Positions 1 to 11,090 of a stretch of DNA of 64,000 nucleotides are shown in pieces. The number at the start of each line of letters is the position of its first letter. The first letter of the stretch is position 1. The notes under the pieces are model-generated. The model was not told the origin of the DNA, did no database searches, and saw only the letters and a list, made by a program, of their open reading frames with translations. The translations under genes were made by a program, and so were the position numbers. Source of the DNA: Homarus americanus (lineage: Eukaryota; Arthropoda; Malacostraca; Decapoda; Nephropidae); the NCBI RefSeq assembly GCF_018991925.1, contig NW_024720773.1, forward strand, positions 3,155,758 to 3,219,757. Direction: 5' to 3'.

Positions 1-603
1 TTGAGTTGAGGGTGTCAAGGGCAAGTAGTGAGGATAGAGAGTCAGTGATGATGAGACTGTCAGTAACAGTGGTTTCCATGGAATTTAATAGCTGGGGAGT
101 ATGGCAACTAATTCAATTTGTAGAGTGGATGCCCGTTGTTAATTCTAACCTCCTTTCTCAATTATATTACCGTCAGGTTGAGTCACAACGATAGCACTTC
201 CAGCCTCCCACAGGCGGTAGAAGATCCATCAGTGTAGATGGTCTTGTGTAATATTGTTATCAGTCTGTAGAGTGCGTATGTGTTCAAGAGCTCTCACTGG
301 GTGCGTGTTGAGATAAATACTTTGCATAATTATTTTGGGCGATATGTTGGTATTGTAGATATCGAAGGAACCGTCCGCTAGGGTGGCAGGAAGTGCTGTT
401 GTGTCTCAACTTTGTACAGGTGGTCTAGTCCAAACATCTTCATATGTGTAGCTGTAGTTTGGATCCATTTAGATTCTCCAGTCTCATGGTTCATACATTC
501 TAGCAATTTTAAGGAAACAATGTTATCAGGATCACCACGTAGAACCCTTAGGGCTATCATGAGGTTGACTTCACGTGATGGTGGTAGTGGTGATAGTGGT
601 GGA
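1..603 (-). pseudogene. LINE RT C-terminus / RNase H fragment
   Basis: Read on the minus strand, this stretch gives peptides typical of the end of the reverse transcriptase and start of the RNase H domain of I/jockey-type LINEs. About 110 residues are open from 603 to 378, including a run with PVRALEHI-like spacing just downstream. A stop-broken segment follows that contains an RNase H-type start and, near 60-110, an LQxELVAIL segment like the RNase H glutamate helix. Stops and frame changes show it is dead. It is cut by the window edge on one side and by the CACCACCATACACC minisatellite on the other. The family placement is by recognition only. Confidence 0.55.
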
Positions 604-1655
604 AGGCAACAGGTTCGAATACACCCCAAGCACCACCATACACCCCCAGCACCACAATACATCCCCAGCACCACCATACACCCCCAGCACCACCACACAC
701 CCCCTTTCAGCACCACCATAGCACACCCTCAGCACCACCATACACCCCCAGCACCACAATACATCCCTGGCACCACCATACACCCCCAGCACCACCATAC
801 ACCCCCAGCAATCTTCATACATACACCCCCAGCAATCTCACCATGCACCTCCAGCACCACCATACACCCACCAGCACCACTCATACACCCCCAGCACCAC
901 CCATACACCCCAGCACCACCAGACACCCCAGCACCACCATACACCCACCAGCACCACCTTATACACCCCCACAATTCACCATACACCCCCAGCACCACCA
1001 TACACCTCCCCAGCACCACCATACACCCACCAGCACCACCATACACCCACCAGCACCACCATACACCCCTGTTCCACCATACACCCCAGCACCACCATAC
1101 ACCCCCAGCACCACCACACCCCCAGCACCACCACACACCCCTAGCACCACCCATACACCCACCAGCACCACCATACACCCCTCAGCAATTCACCATACAC
1201 CCCAGCACCACCACATGCCCTCAGCACCACACCATACACCCACCAGCACCACCATACACCCCCAGCACCACCATACACCCCAGTTCACCCATACACCCCT
1301 CAGCACCACCACACCCCCAGCACCACCCCATACACCCCCAGCACCACCATACACCCCCAGCACCATACACCCCAGCACCAACCACACCCCCAGCACCACC
1401 ATACACCCCAGCACCACCACACCCCCAGCACCACCATACACCCACCAGCACCACCATACACCCCTCTTGGAAGCACCACCAGCTACACCCCCCAAAGTAC
1501 CCCACCTCATACACCCCAGCACCACCCATACACCCCAGCACCACCATACACCCAAATTTCAGGCACCTCACCTATACACCCCCCAGCACCACCACACCCC
1601 TTTAGTAATTCCAATTGGCTTACACCTCTTTAGCACCACCATACACCCCCAGCAC
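604..1655. repeat. ~19-bp CACCACCATACACCCCCAG minisatellite
   Basis: Roughly fifty copies of a 18-20 bp unit, CACCACCATACACCCCCAG with CCACCAG and CCCAG variants, run up to the sequence gap. The cytosine-rich strand has almost no stop codons, so both strands show long His/Pro/Thr-rich or Gly/Val/Trp-rich open frames that I do not regard as genes. The array begins where the neighbouring LINE coding sequence breaks off. Confidence 0.93.
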
Positions 1656-1755
1656 NNNNNNNNNNNNNNNNNNNNNNNNNNNNNNNNNNNNNNNNNNNNN
1701 NNNNNNNNNNNNNNNNNNNNNNNNNNNNNNNNNNNNNNNNNNNNNNNNNNNNNNN
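1656..1755. other. Assembly gap (100 N)
   Basis: Exactly 100 N, the conventional size for a gap of unknown length. It joins two different tandem arrays, so the true distance and even the adjacency are uncertain. Confidence 0.99.
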
Positions 1756-3967
1756 TATTGCTGTCTCTGTCTCTCACACACCATATTGCTCTCACTGTCT
1801 CTCACACCATATTGCTCTCTTTGTCTCTCACACACCATATTGCTGTCGCTGTCTCTCACACCATATTGCTCTCTCTGTCTTTCACACCATATTGCTGTCT
1901 CTGTCTCCCACACACCATATTGCTGTCTCTGTCTCCCACACACCATATTGCTGTCTCTGTCTCTCACACACCATATTACTGTCTCTGTCTCTCACACACC
2001 ATATTGCTGTCGCTGTCTCTCATACCATATTGCTGTCTCTGTCTCTCACACCATATTACTGTCTCTGTCTCTCACACACCAAATTGCTCTCTCTGTCTCT
2101 CACACACCATATTGCTGTCGTTGTCTCTCACACCATATTGCTCTCTCTATCTCACACCATATTACTGTCTCTGTCTCTCACCATATTGCTGTCTCTGTCT
2201 CACACACACCATGTTGCTCTCTCTGTCTCTTACACACCATGTTGCTGTCTCTGTCTCTCACACACCATATTGCTCTCTCTGTCTCTCTCACTCCATATTG
2301 TTGTCAATGTCTCTCACACACCATATTGCTGTCTCTGTCTCTCACCATGTTGCTCTCTCTGTCTCTCACACACCATATTTAACCTCTCTGTCCCTCACAC
2401 ACCCATATTGCTGTCTCCTGTCTCTCACACACCTTATTGCTCTCTCTGTCTCTCACACCATATTGCTCTCTCATGTCTCTCACACCATGTGCTGTCTCTG
2501 TCTCTCACACACCATATTGCTCTCTCTGTCTCTCACACACACCATATTGCTGTCTCTGTCTCTCACACCATATTGCTGTCTCTGTCTCTCACACCATATT
2601 GCTGTCTCTGTCTCTCACACCATATTGCTCTCTCTGTCTCTCACACCATATTGCTGTCTCTGTCTCTCACACACCATATTGCTCTCTCTGTCTCTCACAC
2701 CTTATTGCTGTCTCTGTCTCTCACACACCATATTGCTCTCTCTGTCTCTCACACCATATTGCTGTCTCTGTCTCTCACACCATATTGCTGTCTCTGTCTC
2801 TCACACACCATATTGCTCTCTCTGTCTCTCACACCTTATTGCTGTCTCTGTCTCTCACACACCCATATTGTCTCTGTCCTCTCAATAACTGATATTGTTT
2901 CTAATCTGTCCTCAACAACTATCATTGTTCCCTTGCCCTCACACACCATATTGCTGTCTCTCATTAATAATCTTATTGCTCTCTCTCTGTCTCAATAACT
3001 ATATTATTGTCTCTCTAGTCTCCTTACTAATAATCTTGCTATATTGTTTGTCTCTGTTCTCACACCATATTATGCTGTCTTCTTATTCCTCACACACCAT
3101 ATTTTGTTGTCTTGTCTCTCAATATTACCCTCATATTGCTGTCTCTGTCTCACACACACCATATTGCTGTCTCTGTCTCTCACACACCATATTGCTGTCG
3201 CTGTCTCTCATACCATATTGTTGTCTCTGTTTCAATAATAACAATCTCATATTGTTGTCTCTGTCTCACACACCATAATGGTTGCTCTTGTCTCTCACAC
3301 ACCATATTGTTGTCTCTGTCTCTCACACACCATATTGCTGTTCTGCCCTCACACATCATATTGCTGTCTCTGTCTCTCACACACCATATTGCTCTCACTG
3401 TCTCTCACACCATATTGCTCTCTTTGTCTCTCACACACCATATTGCTGTCGCTGTCTCTCACACCATATTGCTCTCTCTGTCTTTCACACCATATTGCTG
3501 TCTCTGTCTCCCACACACCATATTGCTGTCTCTGTCTCCCACACACCATATTGCTGTCTCTGTCTCTCACACACCATATTACTGTCTCTGTCTCTCACAC
3601 ACCATATTGCTGTCGCTGTCTCTCATACCATATTGCTGTCTCTGTCTCTCACACCATATTACTGTCTCTGTCTCTCACACACCAAATTGCTCTCTCTGTC
3701 TCTCACACACCATATTGCTGTCTTGTCTCTCACACACCATATTGCTGTCTCTGTCTCTCACACACCATATTGCTGTCGTTGTCTCTCACACCATATTGCT
3801 CTCTCTGTCTCTCACACCATATTGCTGTCTCTGTCTCTCACACACCATATTGCTGTCTCTGTCTCTCACACATCATATTGCTGTCTCTGTCTCTCACACC
3901 ATATTGCTGTCTCTGTCTCTCACACATCATATTGCTCTCTCTGTCTCTCACACACCATATTGCTGTG
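1756..3967. repeat. ~28-bp CATATTGCTGTCTCTGTCTC minisatellite
   Basis: A tandem array whose unit reads CATATTGCTGTCTCTGTCTC followed by TCACACAC, with 26-30 bp length variants. A noisier stretch lies at about 2880-3290, with AATAAT and TTATTAT interruptions. The block 1756 to about 2110 recurs almost unchanged at about 3359-3715, so there is a higher-order duplication of about 1.6 kb. The Leu/Ser/Cys-rich frames are repeat by-products. Confidence 0.92.
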
Positions 3968-4218
3968 TAGTCCAGAACCTTTGTCAACCTTTACTGTTGA
4001 GACGAAAAGTCACATACAAATTGTACAGGAAGTACCTGTATTGCGTATCATTTAGTATTATCTGGAATAGTACACGTAACATGGTGTTAGTAAATACATA
4101 TAAGAATGGTATCACGATTATCACTTCTTTATTTTTTTTATTCTCTTTTTATTACATTTATATTTTAATTATATACATATTTTACAATGGAGTTGATATA
4201 CATTAATCTGATAAGTGA
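3968..4218 (-). repeat. Fragment of interspersed repeat (SINE/LINE tail family)
   Basis: The minus strand of about 4010-4110 matches 42640-42700, 7770-7845 and the minus strand of 51730-51840. The shared core includes GATACTAAATG, ACTTCCTTGAGATAA and a CTATTCCAG-like run. Positions 4180-4218 are the reverse complement of 7728-7768, so this fragment and the one inside the RTE LINE share both ends. It has no coding capacity and looks like the non-coding end of a LINE or SINE. Confidence 0.6.
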
Positions 4219-4384
4219 GGGAATCAATACAACATGGGTTGTATTTAGGTGAAACAAGGGGACAGACAAAGTCAGGATCATGTCTTGGCGGAAAATATAT
4301 AATTATTGCAATGGTGCAATGGTAATTTCTATCTTTTTTTTCTTTCTTTTTTTGCGGGCATTAGCCCACAATGATAATAATAAT

Positions 4385-4396
4385 GATAATAATACT

Positions 4397-4448
<52 letters not shown>

Positions 4449-4488
4449 GCAATTATAATAAAAGAAAATATTTATAATAAGTTTTTTA

Positions 4489-4545
<57 letters not shown>

Positions 4546-4546
4546 C
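4385..4546. repeat. (AAT)n microsatellite, two tracts
   Basis: Two runs of AAT/ATA triplets at about 4395-4446 and 4490-4546, separated by a T- and A-rich spacer. Its position at the 3' side of a minus-strand LINE fragment suggests it is the LINE's simple-repeat tail. Confidence 0.9.
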
Positions 4547-5040
4547 CATAAATAAAAACAAAAACTAAAAAAAAATATCAAGAGTGAGATATAATTGTAT
4601 TGGTGGTTCAATATAGATAAGATTATAAAGTAAGTGTTACAAAAATATTAATACTTAGAGTCTTAGACAACAGATATTTTTTTAACAGATGATTTAAAAT
4701 AAGGGAGCGTAGCCTTTGCTGGGTTGGGTGGGGGTAAGTTGTTCCACACCTTCACATCATGATATTTTATGGAGGTCTGGGACTGAAGAGTGCATGGTGG
4801 GTGGTCTTAGTAGGTCCGGGTGTCTTAAGTTATTCTGGTTATTCTGGTTATTCTGGAACTGGATATAATGATTCTCAATCAAGTGAGTAACAGATTTATA
4901 TGAAAATAGAGCACAGCAGTAAGTGTTGATAATCTCTCATTTTATCATTTTCAATTTAGCAAATTATACGTTAGTGTCATCAGGGTTTTTTTTTCAATTA
5001 GGTCATTGTTTGCACAACTCTCTTTTGGGCAGTGACTAAA
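4547..5040 (-). pseudogene. L2/CR1-like LINE, C-terminal coding end
   Basis: On the minus strand, shifted frames between about 4960 and 4690 give residues typical of the end of L2/CR1-type reverse transcriptases: a run containing NTYCCALFSYKSVTHL, then RHPDLLRPP, then a VKVWNNLPPP-like motif followed by a short basic tail. In such elements the V-W-N-x-L-P motif lies about 30 residues before the stop. Stops and frame changes make it a relic. The (AAT)n tract follows on the 3' side. Confidence 0.5.
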
Positions 5041-5486
5041 GGTTGTGTTTTAATGGAGCCAGAGACCTCTCATGGTGGGCAGCATGGCCAGCCCAACATG
5101 GTTGTTCATGGATAATGGTAGCCTCGATGCTCCTACAGTTGGTGTCGGCGATAATACTGGTGTTTGTTCTCTTGTCTTCCCAGTGAACTTGGAGGATGGA
5201 ACGTAGATTACGTTGGTGAAAGTCTTATAGAGCTGTCACCTGTATGTGACCCATGTTTCGCTGCCATACAGCAAGACATATGTGCACCTTTGTAGATAAT
5301 TTCAGCTCTGTACAGCTGAAGCCATGGGTACAGATTCTGCCAAAGGCTTCAGGTGCACATCTGATCCGATGTTGAATCTCTTCATCGATGTCCGCAGTGG
5401 TGGACAGGTGGGAGCCAAAGTACTGAAATTGGGTATCATTAGAAAGGGTAGTACTGTTAAGCTGGATGGATAGTGGTGGTGTGTTT

Positions 5487-6134
5487 TGTTACGAGTTGGG
5501 GATTTAGAATATAATTAAAAGTCTACCCAGATCCCAACAGGCAACAACAATAAAAAAAACAAAGACAATCGGACTATAAAAGGGTAGACAAAGGATGCGA
5601 GTTTTTGTTGTGTATAATAAAGTACCATAAATTCCTTAACAAAATATTCAGCTTCTTATAAATTACCCTTAACCATACTTAACCTAAACATACGCAACAT
5701 TGGCTTAACAGTATATACATATTTATACAACATACAACATTCTAAAGCATGTGGAGGTGGGGAGGCAATATAAGATTACAAAATACTCAAGTGCAGTGCT
5801 GAGATGGCTGACGAGTAAGGCTGAGTATTGAAGACGGTGGTGGGTAGTCACTGTGCCGTAGGTTTCCAGGATAGGTGATCCTAGTGTGGTCACTTCCCAG
5901 ATTGAACTGAACTCTCCTCGAACTGGAGCTGATGAGGAAGACTTGGAGGAGGTGACGCAACAACCAGAATATGGAGAAGGGAAACCCCGGAGTGGTAACT
6001 AAGACTAGTCATACTCGGGTTCTTCCCTAGATGGCGTTGCTCGTGGTACTGGGTAGGTAGATCATGACAATAGATGGCGTGGTTCATAGTGCTGGGTAGG
6101 TAGATCATGACAATTGATGGCGTGGTTCGTAGCA
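5487..6134 (+). mobile_element. Probable solo LTR inside RTE copy 1
   Basis: The matching stretch of the second RTE copy (near 43500-43530) lacks this ~650 bp, so it is an insertion. It begins TGTTACGAG and can be ended at CA, as LTRs do. It holds a TATAAAAG box at 5575-5582 and AATAAA at 5616-5621, in the usual LTR order. The flanking bases are GTTT and GTCT, an imperfect 4-bp target duplication. A ~43-bp internal duplication (TGGGTAGGTAGATCATGACA) sits near the right end. The strand is set by the TATA/AATAAA order, and the exact ends are uncertain. Confidence 0.5.
5575..5621 (+). promoter_or_regulatory. TATA box and AATAAA of the solo LTR
   Basis: TATAAAAG at 5575-5582 is followed 34 bp later by AATAAA at 5616-5621. 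This compact promoter/polyadenylation arrangement is common in LTRs. Activity cannot be judged from sequence. Confidence 0.4.
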
Positions 6135-6249
6135 GTCTGAACCATAGGCAGGCTGAAAGGGAATCCGAGTCTTACTTACATTCACCTCAAGGCCGAAGTG
6201 TGCATGTGCATCTGCATCAGCATAGATGTTCAGGATCTACTGTAAGTCG

Positions 6250-6700
6250 CGTTCAGTGTGAGCGACAAGGGTGAGGTCGTCTGCATACTGAAGTTCAGTA
6301 ATTCACGTGGCCGACACCATTGTTCCTGCCTAGAGTCGTCTTATGTTGAAAAGTCCCTTCATCCGGTACTCGATGTCCACCCCTCTGGCTTAATTGGCAC
6401 TGGCACGAATAAAGAAGGCAGCCAAGAAAATGGTAAAGTGAGCTGGTGCCAGTACATATCCTTATTTTACTCCGTTTGGTTGGAGAAGAACTCAGACTAG
6501 GTGCCATAATGGCAATGAATTTTGGTGGGCAGCCAAAACGACTGAGGGTCCGCCAGAGGGCTTCCCTGTTGATCGAGTTGAAGGCCTTAATAAGGTCGAT
6601 GAAGGCCATTGACAAGTTCCGGCACTGTTCTCTGCAATTTTCCTGTATCTGGCGGGTAACAAAGATCATGTCAGTGGTGCCACGTGATGGTCAAAAGCCA
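6250..6700 (-). pseudogene. RTE copy 1: RT palm with YADD
   Basis: The minus strand reads a broken RT palm. A segment close to residues MAFIDLIKAFNSINREALW (6600-6545) is motif A, with its conserved aspartate. YADDLTLVAH (6287-6258) is motif C, with the two catalytic aspartates still encoded. The frame changes between the two motifs, so the protein cannot be made. Comparison with copy 2 at 43600-44100 shows the same order. Confidence 0.75.
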
Positions 6701-7727
6701 CAATGAGATTCTAGGAAGAAGTTTTCCGCCTCTGGAAAAAGTCTGTTTAGGAGGACATGGGTGATAATCTTGTCAGTTATGGACAGCAGCGAAATCCCGC
6801 AGTAGTTGTCACAGTTTGACTGGTCTCCCTTGTTCTTATTAATATTGATGATGGAGGCGCCCTTAAGATCTTGGGTATTTCCACCTCCACCCATATATAC
6901 TCCAGGAGAGAGTGGAGACTGCTGGTAATCAGAGGTCCTCCTGCTTTATACACCTATTTTTCATGTTTGATGGCAATAGCTACCTCATCCAAGGATGGAG
7001 GATAGCTGAGGTGTGTCAATTCAGTGTGCTGAGGGACCTGCTGGGTAGTCAGGACATTCACACAGGTGTTTTGGTTGAGCAGCACTGACGGATGCCTTCT
7101 TCATCTTTAATTAGGGAGTTGCCATCAGATAAGCGGAGGGGCGCCGCACCATGAGTAATTGGACCCTATTCGTTCATTAGTTGGCGAAGTTCGCGCTGGG
7201 CTGCCGTTTTCTTCTCATGGAAGGTATCAGCTTTGATCCGAGACCTAAAGTTGGTCTACCAGTCAGTTAGAGCTGCACGTTTACTATTGACGAATACTTA
7301 GATTTCGATGTCGTTTTCATCAAACCAATCCTTGTTTTTTCCTTTGATCTGGCCAAGGGTCTCTCTGCAGGTTTTGGTGGTGACAGCTTTGAGGGGACCC
7401 GATTCTGCAGTCGGATTTAGGGTGTTTGTTGTTGGGTTGTTTTTCTGCGCATCATTGAGCTGCTCTCTGAAAGCATGTGCTACTGATGTATCCTCCAGAC
7501 GCCTAGTGTTAAAACCTCTTCTAGAGGCTTGCTGCCTTCTCCGTTTTGAGGTGATATGAAGGGAGAGTTTGTCTTGGATGAGCCGATGATCTGTGTCACA
7601 GTGGTCTGAGCCATGTATGGCTCGGGTGATGAGGGCATCTGGGCGATCTCTTTCTCCGACAATGATGTAGTCAATGAAAAGCCAATGTTTGGATCGTGGG
7701 TGTTGTCAAGAACCCTTGAGCATGATT

Positions 7728-7845
7728 CCCTCACTTATCAGATTAATGTATATCAACTCCATTGTACGTGTACTATTCCAGATAATACTAAATGATGCGC
7801 AATACAGGTACTTCCTTGAGATAATGAAAAGTGAGTTTGTGTTCA
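7728..7845 (+). repeat. Interspersed-repeat fragment inside RTE copy 1
   Basis: A ~115-bp stretch absent from the equivalent place in the second RTE copy. Its left part (TTATCAGATTAATGTATATC) is the reverse complement of 4180-4218, and its right part (ACTTCCTTGAGATAATGAAA) matches the family seen at 4010-4110, 42640-42700 and 51730-51780. Confidence 0.6.
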
Positions 7846-8136
7846 GCACACTTGCTGAGGAGGAGTAGGCCGTTAGGATTACACTTGCCTACTCCGTTTC
7901 TCCCTATGGTTCCCTGCCATATATCTGGAGATGTTCAGGGTACTTGGTTCTAATTACAGGAGCGAACATAAACCTGTAGAGTTCTGTGGGTTCTTATTAA
8001 CGGAAATATACAAGGGCGCTTACAAGCGCCGGTAGTCCTTACACTCCTATATGGGTCAACTGACCTCTCTCTGACCTCTCAGGCGACATGTGGTAAGTGG
8101 TACATTAGCAGCTTCCAGATTTGCCAGGCACATTAT

Positions 8137-8734
8137 CTAAGCGTGTGGCGGCATGAAACAGGGGCATTGCCACACTCTACTGACTAGAGAAGTAATGTAC
8201 ATAAATAGAGTACATACATGGTATACATACAACATACATAATATACATACAATATCAGCATCTCTGCCAACTCTGACATTGAAGTCACGAAGGAGCACAA
8301 CCTTATCTTCTCTGGAGATAGAGGTTAGCACTGTCAAGGTCGGCGTAAAAGGCCTCCTTGATGTCATCCTCTGCATCCAGTGTTGGGGCGTATGCACTGA
8401 TGAAGAAGGCATGACGTGAGTGATTCAGTGGGACTCGGAGCGTCATGAGGCACTCGTTGATCTCAACAGGCATTTCAGTTAGCCTATGTAAGACGGATTG
8501 GCGAATGGCAAAGCCAATTCCATAAATGCTGTTTCTTTCTGCAGCAGGCTTACCTTTCCAGAAGAAGGTATAGCCAGACCCCCATTCTGTGAGTCGACCC
8601 TTGTCTGGGAGCCTAATGGCTGCTATGTCGATGTTATACCTAGCCAGCTCTTTTGCCACAAGGGCCGTTCTTCTTTCAGGACGCTCATTTGTGCCAGTAT
8701 CCAAAAGGGTCCTGACATTCCATGAAGCGACCAT
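8137..8734 (-). pseudogene. RTE copy 1: AP-like endonuclease N-terminal part
   Basis: This 5' end of ORF2 begins MVASWNVRTLLDTG and continues through RTALVAKELARYNIDIAAI. It carries the tyrosine/tryptophan-rich 'GSGYTFFWKGKP' segment of RTE endonucleases and an ISAYAPT strand near 8400. Where the intact family has a G-E-S-R glutamate, this copy reads IAAIRLPDKG. Copy 2 at 47565 retains GESR, so 9 nt were lost in frame and a metal-binding residue is missing. The frame breaks near 8303, and unrelated sequence with ATACATACA repeats follows at about 7900-8260. Confidence 0.8.
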
Positions 8735-8736
8735 TA

Positions 8737-9909
8737 GGATCTATTCACACTACAGGAACGATCACGGTCCATTCACGCTTCATTCACGGTCCAGTCAAAT
8801 ATTATTACATGCATGTTAATGAGAGCGTCCACACTTGCAGCCACTGTCAAGTCCAGTTCCGCTCACGCTCAAGTGACGATTCGTTGAAAGATCTTTTGAC
8901 TGGAGCGGGACTGTACAGTGAGCGTCCCTTCCCGTGCCAGTGTGGATTGAACACGTGCTCGCTCCAGTCATGCTTCAACCGTCGCCGAGTTGGGTCGTGT
9001 ATTCTTTGGTTCGGTTTTGTGAAACATGGATCCAAAGAAGAGGAAATCGTGCAAATGGGATTATGGAAAAGGTAGATTTATTTAAAGAAAACAAAAATGA
9101 CTTGTATTTGGTATACGTATATGAAACAAAATCTAGCCTTCACAAATTAGTAACAAACGATTTCATCGCTTCTTTTCAGATGAAATGTTAATTGAATTAG
9201 TGAAAACCAAGGCGGAGTTGTATGACTTGAGTTCTCCGCGATATACTGTAGTGATAACGTGGCAAAACGAAGTAGCTGGGAGGAAATAGGCAATCAGCAT
9301 TCCACATTGGCATAATCAGCACTGTAAATAAAGAAAATTTCCCTGAAGAATTATTACAAACATGTAAAAATGTTGTGTAGATAAAAGACAAATCTGTATA
9401 CTTTTTTCCTTACCTGCCAACCTTGCTGTTTCAGCGATTGGCCCTATACCCAAATTCAATAATTCAATTCAATTCATTTGTATCTTACCAAAGACATATT
9501 GTCAGCTTTTCTCTTGGAGTGATGGCTTCTCTAAAGGTTGTGTTTTCTTTACGTCATTCCTCTTCAATTTTTGACAAAATCATCTCAAAAGTGCCAATGT
9601 TCATACGAAAGTACTGAAAGAATTTTACTTTCATCATCAATCAAATGAGGATAGAGTGTATGAAATTCCCCCCTCACTCTTCCTATCTTGCAACATCGGA
9701 TGAACCCAAAATCTCTTCCTTTTCCGATTTTGTTCTTTTCTTTCTTCTTCCTCCTCGTCTAATGCAATCGTGAGCATTGCCAACTCTGATTAGGAGAATT
9801 TGCACATCTTCCCACGAGACGGCCCGTGTGTGAGAATTCCCTAGGATGTGACCGGAGTGAGACCGTCCCTTGACCGGACCGTGACCGTCCCTACAGTGTG
9901 AATAGAGCC
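8737..9909. mobile_element. DNA transposon, PIF/Harbinger-like, 1.17 kb
   Basis: Terminal inverted repeats of about 35 bp flank this insert. The left end reads GGATCTATTCACAC and the right end, reversed, GGCTCTATTCACAC, with about 29 of 35 positions equal. TA lies directly outside each end. The second RTE copy has an uninterrupted site (GCGACCATAGGAGGTGG, near 47655), which confirms insertion. No transposase was recognised. A MADF-like stretch is present near 9180-9290. The Harbinger assignment rests on the TIR style, the TA/TTA site and the MADF-like piece, so it is tentative; hAT or another class is possible. Confidence 0.65.
9180..9290 (+). pseudogene. MADF-like domain fragment in the transposon
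   Basis: The plus strand encodes an opening helix, DEMLIELVKTKAELYDLSS, and after a one-base frame change a DNVAKRSSWEEIGN segment. Together these resemble the start and middle of a MADF DNA-binding domain (L-I-x-L-V ... L-Y-D ... W-x-x-I-G). MADF proteins are often encoded by the second gene of Harbinger-type transposons. The frameshift and the stops beyond make it non-functional. Confidence 0.5.
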
Positions 9910-10379
9910 TAAGAGGTTGTATAGTTTTTTTTTTTTTTTTATCTGTGATTATGATTATGTTTTCGACCGCATTAGGATGACCTTACTGGGTGCGGTTGCT
10001 CAGTTAGGTTGGTTCTTTAGGCAGGCTAAGTTTAGGGCACCTTTTCTAGCCCCCTCCTCATGTGGGGTGAGCAGAGAGGCTCCTCGAAAGGGCTGCTCAG
10101 TCGCACAGACAGGAATGGATTGCGCTGCTGTCTAGATCCCAGTGCATAAACGATCACCATCTTATCTATGCCGCCCATGTGCAGAGTTGTGACTAGAGAA
10201 TCCCGGTAGTCATATCTGCCTGTCCCCGCCGCCACTCGTCTGTCGCTATAGGACTTTTGGGGGTATAGGTGTTTTGATGGTGATGATGAGAGGTATGATG
10301 AGGTGGGCGATAGGTCCGCTGAGAGAACCTTGAATATAAAGAGATGTTAATGACTGGGACTAACAACGCTGGAAAAAAC

Positions 10380-10560
10380 AAGACAAAGAGGTTTAATAGA
10401 AACTTACAAAATCCTAAAGGGAATGGAAAATGTGGACCAAAGCGTCTTCTCTGAGTATGGTGAGAGGGTGGTAAACCCCTTGAGCCACCTACCCGAGGCC
10501 GTAGTTTCTGATCCCTCAATAAGTGCCTTTAAAGCTAGACTTGATCAGTATTCCTGATCT
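10380..10560 (+). pseudogene. CR1/L2-like LINE C-terminal fragment
   Basis: The plus strand gives, across one frame change, an ETYKILKGMENVDQSVFS run followed by NPLSHLPEAVVSDPSISAF and KARLDQYS, then a stop. This is the classic C-terminal signature of CR1/L2-type LINE proteins, in which a W-N-x-L-P-like motif precedes S-x-x-x-F-K-x-x-L-D. Only the last ~60 codons are present. Confidence 0.7.
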
Positions 10561-11090
10561 GCTAGCTGCAGAAAAAGATACTACTATCTTAACTCTTATC
10601 AACTGGAAAACCAATGAAAAGGAAGGAAATATACAAAAGATAATTAAGTAGAATTTTGTATTTAATTAACATTAACAATTATGTACAAGTTTACACTCAA
10701 GAAGTATTTCGTGAGATGGAAGCAAAATAAGAAGTATCTTAACCTCCCATGTAAGCGAAATACTGTAGTTGAGCTGAAACAGGTGGAACCAGTCTCGTGG
10801 GAAGTTCATAATATTGATCATAAAAATAGTAATGACAAGAATAAAAGTTTATTAATTACTAATAAGTTTTTTCTTTTTTCGTTATTTGTATTCACTAAAA
10901 GGATCAAATAAAACAAACAAAAAATTCCAATCGGATTGACGAAGAGGAGCTACTCGCCACCTCTTCAAACCGTAATATTAGTTTGTTTTACCGCCACACC
11001 TCTCGTCGAGCGCTGCAGTGCGGTGTCATACGCCTATTCAACACGACGACCCCTTCGACGGAAAAGGCTTTTAAAACTACGGGGTAAGTC
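10561..11090. other. No recognised gene
   Basis: AT-rich DNA with a 76-codon open frame at 10681-10911 (Lys-rich, no recognised domain, ending in a Phe-rich tail) that I do not accept as a gene. The part at 10936-11090 is less AT-rich, with no recognised motif. Confidence 0.5.

Larger units (their letters stand above)
5040..10200 (-). pseudogene. RTE-type LINE, copy 1 (decayed, with nested insertions)
   Basis: A minus-strand retrotransposon whose parts match, in order, the second copy at 43262-47720. The endonuclease starts near 8734 with a WNVRTLLDTG motif. Linker and finger sequence lies at about 7560-6700, with KNKGDQSNCDNY-like and ISLLSI runs. The RT palm near 6276-6287 still encodes YADD, and the thumb runs down to about 5230. 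It is not functional: many frameshifts, several stops and at least three insertions (5487-6134, 7728-7845 and 8737-9909). The sequence above 9912 continues the element's 5' side. RTE ORF2 proteins nick target DNA and reverse-transcribe their own RNA. Confidence 0.8.

Noticed and set aside
843..2888. 681-codon His/Pro- then Leu/Ser-rich open frame
   Set aside because: It crosses the 100-N gap and two unrelated tandem arrays, so the frame is an artefact.
10681..10911. 76-codon Lys-rich open frame
   Set aside because: AT-rich DNA, no homology recognised, no gene signals.
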